Assembly: GCA_020445165.1 (NCBI GenBank) | Contig: JAGRHE010000090.1 | Location: forward strand, 1-10,447 | Direction of reading: 5' to 3' | DNA from: Gammaproteobacteria bacterium | GTDB lineage: Bacteria; Pseudomonadota; Gammaproteobacteria; Chromatiales; Sedimenticolaceae | DNA: 10,447 nucleotides | Part shown: positions 4,662 through 10,447 of the stretch, piece after piece | Layout of the letters: each line of letters starts with the position of its first letter | How positions within the stretch are numbered: the first letter of the stretch is position 1 | Program-made: the position numbers and the translations under genes | The notes under the pieces: generated by a model | Database searches by the model: none | Told to the model about the DNA's origin: nothing | Seen by the model: only the letters and a program-made list of their open reading frames with translations

Positions 4662-7424
4662 GTGATCGACTTGCCCCAAAACCGCCAACCCCCACTCATC
4701 ATGCTAGGCGCGTTCCTTGCCGTCATGTTGATGCTGTCGGGCTGCGGCGATGATCGCATGTCGACACTGGTCAGCAGTGCCGAAGTGGCCGAAAGCCGAG
4801 GCGACCTGATGCAGGCAGTTGCCGACTACCGCGCAGCATCAGTGCTGGAGCCGGACAACAATTTCGTCCGCTGGCGGTTGAGCAAGGCCCTGCTGCGCGT
4901 TCGCGATGGTCACCAGGCCGAGCAGGAACTCGCGATCGCCGCAAGGCTCCAGGCGGGCGACAACCGCATTCGCCCCGCTGTCGCCGAGGCACTCTACCTG
5001 CAGGGTCGGTACCAGGAAGTCACCGCCATGCAGACCGATGGCATGGATCAAAGCTACAGAAGCATCCTGCTGGCGTTCCAATCACGGTCGTATTTGGCGA
5101 TGGAGGACCTGGACAATGCGAGGGCGAGACTGAAGGATGCCCAGGCCCTCTCGCCCTACCTGCCCGAAGTCGCCATCGCTCAAGCCGAACTGGCCCTCGC
5201 GCAGGGCGACATGGCGCAGGCAGCAGCCAGCATGCGCCGGATCGCCATGCTCGAACCCGACTACCCCTATGCCCCAGCGGTTTATGCCGCGATTGCTGAG
5301 CGCCACGGCGACCTGGGTTCAGCCCTCAACTACTACGCACAGGCAACCTCGCAGCCGTTCGTCTATTGGCGAGACCGCCTGATGCGCGGCAGGCTCTACC
5401 TGCGCATGGGAAACACCCTCGCTGCGATCGCCGAGGCCGACCAACTGCTCGACGCCTTTCCGGAACAGCGGGCAGTCGTCATGTTCGCGCAACGCGCCCT
5501 GACCACACACGGCGAAACCGAACGTGCTGCAAAACTTCTCGAACGGTGGCTGGAAGTCTCGCCAAGCGATGCCGATGCAACCTATGAACTGGCGCGAATC
5601 GAATGGGTACGCCAGTCGTTCGACCGCGCACGACGTTTCGCGCAGGAAGCGCTGAACATCGAACCAAACCATGTCGAAGCCGGCAGGCTGTTGGGCATGA
5701 TCGCGCTGAAACTCGAAGCTCCCGGCAAAGCCGAGATGGTGCTTGGCGGTCTGAGCAGCGTGTCACCGGACGATCTCGAGCTGAAGAAGATGCTGGCTGC
5801 CAGCCTCGTGCTGCAGGACAAGATGACGGATGCGGCAGTCGTGATCGAAGAGCTGATTCGACGCCTGCCCGAAGGTGATGGCGACAAGCTGGCGAAATCC
5901 TGGGAAGCATTGACCGACAAGGTTTCGCCTGCGTCCCCACAGGTACTGGTTGCGGCACTCGGCATTGAGAACCCCCCCGTGCCCGCCACCGTGATCTCGG
6001 CCGAAGGCAGGACACCTTCTGTTCCGCAGGAGGAGACCACCGGGAACTCGGCGTCCGAGCAAACCCATCGGCTCTTCAGCCGGGCCAGGCGCGCGCGCGA
6101 ACTCGGCGACGTCGTATCCGCCGCGGCGGATCTGCGCCAGATTCTTGCGGGGAATGCAAGCAACTTCGAAGCCCTCGATGCGCTGGTCGACCTGTCGACA
6201 AGTCATCCCGGCGTCCTCGACATCCAGGATGAAATCACCCGCGCGCTGGCACAAGCTCCGGACAACACGGCCATCCTCGCGCTGCAGACCGAACAGGCGG
6301 AATCGATCGCGGACTGGCCACTGCTTGCCGCCGGTTTGCAGCGTATCCTGGACATCGAACCCCTGCGCGACGACGTGCGTGCGCGCCTTGCCAGGCTGGA
6401 ACTCGAGCGCAATGATGACCCGGTAGCAGCACTGCAAGTTCTCCGGGAACGGCAGGACAGTAACGACCCCAGCCTGACAGCAGTGATGGCGGATGCACTG
6501 TATCGGCAGGGCGCAATGCAGGCAGCGCTCGCTGCCTATCAGCAACTGCGCGGCATGGCTCCCGGGCAGACCGCCACTTACCTGCGCATTGCGGCGATAC
6601 TGGAACTGCAGAACAACCACGGGGCGCACCAGCAGATTCTCGAGCAACTGGTGGAACGAGCGCCACGCGATCCGAATGCGCAGTTGGCGGCAGCACGATT
6701 GCTGGCAATGCAGGGAAAGACGGCCGCAGCGCGTTCGCAAATCCATGCTGCCGGCCTGGAGCAAAACCATCCCGAGGTGATTCGTACGGAAGCCAGAATC
6801 GCTTTGCAGGAAAACGCCTATGACGAGGCTGTGCGTCTCACGCAGGCGCTGATGAAACAGGAGAAGGGACCGGCCGCAATGTTCCTGCATGTTCGGATGC
6901 TGGCCCTTACAGGCGACTGGCAACCTGCGATCGAGCTGCTTGAGCAGCGCATCGCACAAAACCCGGACGACCCATTGGCGCTGGCTGACCTCGCGGCTGC
7001 TTATGCCGCCACCGGCCAATCTGCGGAAAAACTGGCGACGCTGGAGAAGCTGGCCGGCTACCTGCCAGACGATGCCCGGGTATTGAACAACCTTGCATGG
7101 GCCCTGCGGTCGATTGATCCGGCTCGCTCCACGCGCATCGCCCGCCGTGCGCACGAGCTTGATCCATCATCGCCTGAAATCGCCGATACACTTGCCACGG
7201 TACTGGCCAGTCAACAGGCATTTCCCGCCGCGATCGAGGTCGCCAGCCACGCAATCGAGCAGGCGGATGTGCCGGCTCAGCTGATACTGCGCCGGGCCGA
7301 GATTCAACTCCTGGCCGGAAATGTCTCCGACGCGCTGGGCGATCTCCAGTCACTGGATCCGGCACAAATTCCGGTCAACGAACGGGAACGTCGCATGCTG
7401 CTATTGCATGCCCTGCAGCCTTGA
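4662..7424 (+). CDS. TPR-repeat lipoprotein, PrsT-like (PEP-CTERM/XrtA exopolysaccharide type)
   Basis: This ~920-aa protein is made almost entirely of tetratricopeptide-like helix pairs after a lipoprotein signal peptide with lipobox LSGC (Cys28 in this numbering). Gly at +2 suggests outer-membrane sorting. Repeats such as AVADYRAASVLEPDN, ARRFAQEALNIEPNH and LLEQRIAQNPDDPLALADLAAAYAATGQ recur. The first ~90 residues after the Cys (EVAESRGDLMQAVADY, then QEL and ALYLQGRYQEV) resemble PrsT, the large TPR lipoprotein of PEP-CTERM/XrtA exopolysaccharide loci (about 900 aa); function there is unproven but export scaffolding is assumed. A Pro/Ser/Glu-rich linker (about residues 436-466) splits the repeats into two blocks. 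The start is uncertain: the frame is open from a GTG at 4563, GTG 4662 gives a signal peptide with an Arg, TTG 4671 is also possible, and ATG 4701 gives 907 aa without a positive n-region. None has a clear Shine-Dalgarno sequence. No exosortase gene is in view. Confidence 0.7.
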   Translation: MIDLPQNRQPPLIMLGAFLAVMLMLSGCGDDRMSTLVSSAEVAESRGDLMQAVADYRAASVLEPDNNFVRWRLSKALLRVRDGHQAEQELAIAARLQAGDNRIRPAVAEALYLQGRYQEVTAMQTDGMDQSYRSILLAFQSRSYLAMEDLDNARARLKDAQALSPYLPEVAIAQAELALAQGDMAQAAASMRRIAMLEPDYPYAPAVYAAIAERHGDLGSALNYYAQATSQPFVYWRDRLMRGRLYLRMGNTLAAIAEADQLLDAFPEQRAVVMFAQRALTTHGETERAAKLLERWLEVSPSDADATYELARIEWVRQSFDRARRFAQEALNIEPNHVEAGRLLGMIALKLEAPGKAEMVLGGLSSVSPDDLELKKMLAASLVLQDKMTDAAVVIEELIRRLPEGDGDKLAKSWEALTDKVSPASPQVLVAALGIENPPVPATVISAEGRTPSVPQEETTGNSASEQTHRLFSRARRARELGDVVSAAADLRQILAGNASNFEALDALVDLSTSHPGVLDIQDEITRALAQAPDNTAILALQTEQAESIADWPLLAAGLQRILDIEPLRDDVRARLARLELERNDDPVAALQVLRERQDSNDPSLTAVMADALYRQGAMQAALAAYQQLRGMAPGQTATYLRIAAILELQNNHGAHQQILEQLVERAPRDPNAQLAAARLLAMQGKTAAARSQIHAAGLEQNHPEVIRTEARIALQENAYDEAVRLTQALMKQEKGPAAMFLHVRMLALTGDWQPAIELLEQRIAQNPDDPLALADLAAAYAATGQSAEKLATLEKLAGYLPDDARVLNNLAWALRSIDPARSTRIARRAHELDPSSPEIADTLATVLASQQAFPAAIEVASHAIEQADVPAQLILRRAEIQLLAGNVSDALGDLQSLDPAQIPVNERERRMLLLHALQP

Positions 7425-7490
7425 TCACGAGCACCATCATCCGACAGCGCCAGGTAACGTCATAGTCGGCCTGCCGCGGGAAACTGCCGC

Positions 7491-9611
7491 TCAGGACCCG
7501 GGACACGGCGACGCCACGCCATCGAAGCGGTTTGTGCCCTTGCAAACAATCTCGACCGGATGTTTCGCGGACAGAAAACGCGCATTCGGACGCGTGGCGA
7601 TCCAGGTCGTGTTTTCCAGGGTCAGGATCGACGCCTTGAAAACATTCCGACGACAGCTTTCGACACCTATCGCGATCAAGTCATTGTTGTCACTCTTCGG
7701 TGACTGGCGCATCTTGCTGTCGCTGATCGAGATCTTGCCACCGCAAGGAAAATCGAGAATTCTCGAATGATGAGACTCAAGTCCATCCAATACCGAGTCA
7801 TCGATGAGGCTCTCGGCCGCACGTGACTTCAACAGGTGGCCGGCATTGTGATGCCCGAGTGATTGCAGTCGGCGCACATTCAGCCGGTCTATTTCGCCGG
7901 CATAGACATTGTGCGTGCGACCATATTCCCCGCCTTTGCCATCTCTGATTGTGCTGTCGTGAATCGTCAGTTCACCCCCATCGTTGGAGGAAATCACGCC
8001 GAATTGCTGATTGCTCGCCTGCAGACCTTCTACCGTGACACGTGGCGTATGCATGGTCCACACAGCGGAGCGTGCGGGTTGGGTAACGGTAAGGTTGCGC
8101 ACCTTGTGTGGCCCACCCGCAGCCTCCACGTAACCATTTCCGGTCGCACCGCTGATCACTACGCCGGCAAAATCGACATCACGCGGCGCAACCAGGCGAA
8201 CAGTGCCCGCGTAGTTGCCCGGTTGGACGACGACTGATTCCGATGCATCGATCTGTTTCTGCAGGTCCAGGCGCACGGCTGCGGGGGCCGCTACCGCGGC
8301 CGGCGGCGATTCACCGACACGCATCATCCAGACCGCCTCGTGCTTCAGGTCGCTACCCGCGAGTACCACCAGGGCGCCGAGTGGCTGCGAATAACGCAGC
8401 TTGCGTCCGATGAAGGGCACGCACGTCGGGTTGGGATCAAAGTTGATCTTGGTCTGCTTCCCGGTCTCGTGATCGAACAGGTACCATCCGCAACGTTCGC
8501 CATCGATCAAGCGGGTCATGCGCCTCAACCACTTTCCCCATTGCGGCACATATGCGATTCCTGGCAGCTCGTTGCGCCAGTCGTAGCTCAAGCAGCCGTT
8601 CACGAGCTGATTGCGGATCTCGTACTCGCCGGTCCGCAGGTCGTAGACTGAGTACCGCTCGCAGTCATAGCGCTCAGTGCCAGACAGCGCCAGCACTTGC
8701 GACGTGCCAGGGATGCGCTCAAGCGTGCCTCCACGGCCGCCAAACACCTCCGAGACCATCGCGCCGATCTTCTGCGTAGCGCCGGTCACCGGGTCGGCAG
8801 TACGCCAATCGTAATACTCGCCATCTCGCCACATCAGCAGCCCACGGATCTGGTCGTTGATCTCGTCGTAGATAACGATCTGCGGGACGTCCGGCCAGAA
8901 CGGAACACCGTCGGCTTTGTAGGTGTTGAGATCGTACTCCAGTGTCGTCAAATCCAAACACCACAACGAGACGCGCGAACTGCAGTAACGGTCGCGTGTT
9001 GTGTCGTGGAACTCGCCGAAATACTGGTGGCGGGCAGTTGGTGTGCCGTCCGGCAGGATATCTGTGAACGGGTGTCCGATCGCCTTGATTTCGTCCGGTA
9101 GGTCGTCGCTCGGGTAGTTCGTCGTGCTGTGAGTCTTGCGATAGGCATCCGACCAGCGGGGCTGAGCTGGATCAGAAGGCGGCCTGATGATCCGCCATTC
9201 TCCATGCAAGACGTCCCATGCCCAGGCACCGTTGACGATTCCGTTCGTGTGACCACCGGGATTCATCAGTACGATCCGCTGCCGCTTTTCATCCCACAGG
9301 CCACCCGTCCAGCCGTTGACTGCATTCGGGATATTGCCGGCAACGCCGACGTTGAGCTGATTCCAGCCGTACGCTTTGCCACTTGCCTCGTTGAATGAAC
9401 CTACGACTTCATTCTGCAATGCCCCGTAACTCGACCCGGCAATCCGAACCCAGGTGTTCTCAGGCAGGCTGGCGAAGTCTTTCGGGTCGATGGTGCCGTC
9501 GGAAAGACGCTTGGGATGGTAAACACCCTCCAGGATCGTGGCCGACCAGGCCACACCGGTCGCATTGATGAGAACGCTCATCAGGCCGAGCCAACCGATC
9601 AACTTGTACAT
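7491..9611 (-). CDS. Secreted protein: N-terminal beta-propeller-like domain joined to a C-terminal parallel beta-helix domain
   Basis: This 706-aa protein has a clear signal peptide (residues 1-23, cut near AWS). Residues about 50-430 carry Kelch-like blade signatures: VLMNPGGHTNGIVNGAWAWD (115-133), YDCERYSVYDLRTGEYEI (315-332) and CGWYLFDHETGKQ (374-386), suggesting a beta-propeller. A Pro/Ala linker at about 436-446 leads to residues 447-690 with short hydrophobic repeating strands typical of a right-handed parallel beta-helix (VDFAGVVISGATGNGYV, VRNLTVTQP, VTVEGLQASN, LTIHDSTIRD, LIDDSVLDGL). Beta-helix domains occur in polysaccharide lyases, epimerases and glycan-binding proteins, but I see no catalytic motif that picks one. 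Ten cysteines, all after the signal peptide, suit disulfide bonding outside the cytoplasm. The start has GGGAG 5 bases upstream. It is convergent with the TPR lipoprotein gene (66 bases apart). No PEP-CTERM tail is present. Function unknown. Confidence 0.75.
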   Translation of the reverse strand: MYKLIGWLGLMSVLINATGVAWSATILEGVYHPKRLSDGTIDPKDFASLPENTWVRIAGSSYGALQNEVVGSFNEASGKAYGWNQLNVGVAGNIPNAVNGWTGGLWDEKRQRIVLMNPGGHTNGIVNGAWAWDVLHGEWRIIRPPSDPAQPRWSDAYRKTHSTTNYPSDDLPDEIKAIGHPFTDILPDGTPTARHQYFGEFHDTTRDRYCSSRVSLWCLDLTTLEYDLNTYKADGVPFWPDVPQIVIYDEINDQIRGLLMWRDGEYYDWRTADPVTGATQKIGAMVSEVFGGRGGTLERIPGTSQVLALSGTERYDCERYSVYDLRTGEYEIRNQLVNGCLSYDWRNELPGIAYVPQWGKWLRRMTRLIDGERCGWYLFDHETGKQTKINFDPNPTCVPFIGRKLRYSQPLGALVVLAGSDLKHEAVWMMRVGESPPAAVAAPAAVRLDLQKQIDASESVVVQPGNYAGTVRLVAPRDVDFAGVVISGATGNGYVEAAGGPHKVRNLTVTQPARSAVWTMHTPRVTVEGLQASNQQFGVISSNDGGELTIHDSTIRDGKGGEYGRTHNVYAGEIDRLNVRRLQSLGHHNAGHLLKSRAAESLIDDSVLDGLESHHSRILDFPCGGKISISDSKMRQSPKSDNNDLIAIGVESCRRNVFKASILTLENTTWIATRPNARFLSAKHPVEIVCKGTNRFDGVASPCPGS

Positions 9612-9615
9612 GACA

Positions 9616-9620
9616 GCTCC
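9616..9620 (-). promoter_or_regulatory. Ribosome binding site of the propeller/beta-helix gene
   Basis: Read on the - strand, GGGAG lies 5 bases before the ATG at 9611 and fixes that start, together with the signal peptide that begins there. Confidence 0.6.
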
Positions 9621-9639
9621 CGATGACTGGGTGAAGTCG

Positions 9640-9670
9640 GCCGGCGGCCACCGAAATCCGGCCAGCCGGC
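9640..9670 (-). repeat. Strong GC hairpin in the leader of the propeller/beta-helix gene
   Basis: GCCGGC (9640-9645) plus GGCC (9646-9649) pair with GGCC (9660-9663) and GCCGGC (9665-9670); one A bulge (9664) and a 10-base loop interrupt the stem. It lies about 28 bases upstream of the start codon. Neither strand has a T run after it, so it is not an intrinsic terminator. It could be a structured leader or an extragenic palindromic element; which is unknown. Confidence 0.4.
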
Positions 9671-9805
9671 GCCAGTGTAAATCCGAGTATCACCCGATCG
9701 GGCTCCGATTCCGAGAACCAGCGCAAGAATGCATGCGTCGTCAGGACGCAAAATCGCGGCAGGACCGCCGATCCCCTGAAAAGGCCGTAACTTCGCCGAC
9801 CGCAG

Positions 9806-9844
9806 AAAACAAAAAGGGCCGACGGAGTGATTCCGCCGGCCCTT
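9806..9844 (-). terminator. Rho-independent terminator of the tRNA-Val transcript
   Basis: On the - strand an approximately 13-bp stem (9814-9826 with 9832-9844; one G-T wobble when read as RNA, 5-base loop) is followed by TTTTTGTTTT (9806-9815). It starts 8 bases after the tRNA 3' end, the expected place for a terminator of the tRNA and of any read-through from uvrB. Confidence 0.85.
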
Positions 9845-9852
9845 CCCGGAAT

Positions 9853-9929
9853 TGGTAGGCGCGAGAAGACTCGAACTTCCGACCCCCACCATGTCAAGGT
9901 GGTGCTCTAACCAACTGAGCTACGCGCCT
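9853..9929 (-). tRNA. tRNA-Val, anticodon GAC
   Basis: Read on the - strand, the 77-base sequence folds as a complete cloverleaf: acceptor AGGCGCG with CGCGCCT, D-arm containing AGCTCAGTTGGTTAGAGC, anticodon stem CCACC/GGTGG around loop CTTGACA (anticodon GAC, reading valine GUC and GUU codons), T-arm GGAAG/CTTCT with loop TTCGAGT, discriminator A and an encoded CCA. The first acceptor pair is A-U, less usual for a valine tRNA than G-C. It lies 76 bases downstream of uvrB on the same strand but has its own promoter and a terminator, so it is probably an independent unit. Confidence 0.95.
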
Positions 9930-9945
9930 GCAAAGCAGGTCGCGG

Positions 9946-9975
9946 ACTATACCCGGTCAGGCACGCATTCCGCAA
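9946..9975 (-). promoter_or_regulatory. Sigma-70 type promoter for tRNA-Val
   Basis: On the - strand TTGCGG (-35, 9970-9975) and TATAGT (-10, 9946-9951) are separated by 18 bases. The expected transcript start near 9939 leaves a leader of about 10 bases before the tRNA. The stretch after the -10 (CCGCGACC, 9938-9945) is GC-rich, as in stable-RNA promoters under stringent control; that regulation is inferred from family knowledge. Confidence 0.65.
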
Positions 9976-10005
9976 GCCTGACGCCACGCAATGCAAAATC
10001 GAGGT

Positions 10006-10447
10006 TCAGGCGACCAGTCCCCTGCCCTGGAGCTCCTTGAGCTGGTCGCGTGCCCTCGCCGCCTCCTCGAACTCAAGATTCTTGGCGTGCTGGTACATTT
10101 GCTTCTCCAACTCCTTGATGCGCTTGCTCATTTGTGCAGGCGTCATCGCGGCATATTCCGCCGTCTGCTCGGCGACCCTGGCGTAGCGCTTGGCGCTGGT
10201 CGGTGCACCCGGATAGGCCGCCTCCATGATGTCAGCGATGTTCTTGGTGACTGTCTTGGGTGTGATGCCGTGCGCCTCGTTGAACGCCAATTGCTTGCTC
10301 CGGCGGCGGTTGGTCTCGTCGATCGCGCGCTGCATCGAGCCGGTGACCCGGTCAGCGTACATGATCGCCTTGCCACGCACGTTGCGTGCGGCACGACCGA
10401 TGGTCTGGATCAGTGACCCTTCCGAGCGCAGGAAACCCTCCTTGTCA
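10006..10447 (-). CDS. uvrB: Excinuclease ABC subunit UvrB, C-terminal part (5' end beyond the window)
   Basis: This is the last ~146 residues of UvrB, the helicase-like damage-verification subunit of UvrABC nucleotide excision repair in the cytoplasm. The visible part begins at [22 protein letters not shown], helicase motif VI with the conserved QTIGRAARN, continues with the [25 protein letters not shown] block and NEAHGITP, and ends with the UVR coiled-coil domain ([32 protein letters not shown]), which contacts UvrC. The coding strand is open to the window edge, so the N-terminal and most helicase motifs are missing only because of the cut. The stop is TGA at 10006-10008. The position normally Arg in SERSLIQ is Gly here, a common variant. 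No terminator is visible directly after the stop; the one at 9806-9844 beyond the tRNA may serve both. Identification is very sure. Confidence 0.97.
   Translation of the reverse strand, partial: DKEGFLRSEGSLIQTIGRAARNVRGKAIMYADRVTGSMQRAIDETNRRRSKQLAFNEAHGITPKTVTKNIADIMEAAYPGAPTSAKRYARVAEQTAEYAAMTPAQMSKRIKELEKQMYQHAKNLEFEEAARARDQLKELQGRGLVA

Noticed and set aside
5763..7154. 463-codon open frame on the - strand inside the TPR gene
   Set aside because: It lies opposite a long coherent TPR protein with lipobox; its translation shows no domain pattern and is rich in Cys, Arg and Gln as expected of an antisense shadow in GC-rich DNA.
1..10447. CRISPR array, insertion sequence or prophage
   Set aside because: No regularly spaced repeats, no transposase or integrase reading frame and no paired terminal repeats were found.

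Overview
The window looks like chromosomal DNA from a GC-rich proteobacterium, most likely a gammaproteobacterium. The support is a DUF6776-type membrane protein (a mainly gammaproteobacterial family, from memory), a tRNA-Val(GAC) with a proteobacterial core lying just downstream of uvrB, and periplasmic peptidoglycan enzymes with Sec signal peptides. I cannot name a genus. No transposase, integrase, phage gene or CRISPR array is visible.

Layout. The left edge (1-365, +) holds the 3' end of a ferritin-like/rubrerythrin-type di-iron protein. Two single-pass membrane proteins follow on the + strand: a 146-aa Cys-rich small protein (580-1020) and a coiled-coil DUF6776-like protein (1173-1898) with a strong GC hairpin directly against its start codon. 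On the - strand, 4189 to 1968 is a two-gene unit with a 28-bp overlap. It encodes an L,D-transpeptidase/L,D-carboxypeptidase-fold protein (YkuD plus a C-terminal NTF2-like domain, the Csd6/Pgp2 layout) and an M14 zinc carboxypeptidase (Csd4/Pgp1/MpaA type). A 472-bp divergent intergenic region (4190-4661) with several short inverted repeats separates this unit from a ~920-aa TPR lipoprotein (to 7424, +), resembling the PEP-CTERM/XrtA-associated PrsT family. Convergent to it (9611-7491, -) is a secreted 706-aa protein that appears to join an N-terminal beta-propeller to a C-terminal right-handed parallel beta-helix; its leader carries a 10-bp GC hairpin. The right end holds a tRNA-Val(GAC) with recognisable promoter and terminator, then the C-terminal part of UvrB, which runs off the window.

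How it fits together. The theme is the cell envelope. The YkuD-NTF2 and M14 pair is the kind of enzyme pair that successively trims peptidoglycan stem peptides in Helicobacter and Campylobacter, where it sets helical cell shape. The TPR lipoprotein suggests exopolysaccharide export, and the beta-helix protein could bind or cleave a polysaccharide, but no other polysaccharide gene is visible, so that link is inference. The most interesting items are the overlapping Csd6/Csd4-like pair, the propeller/beta-helix fusion, and the two GC hairpins in front of coding starts.
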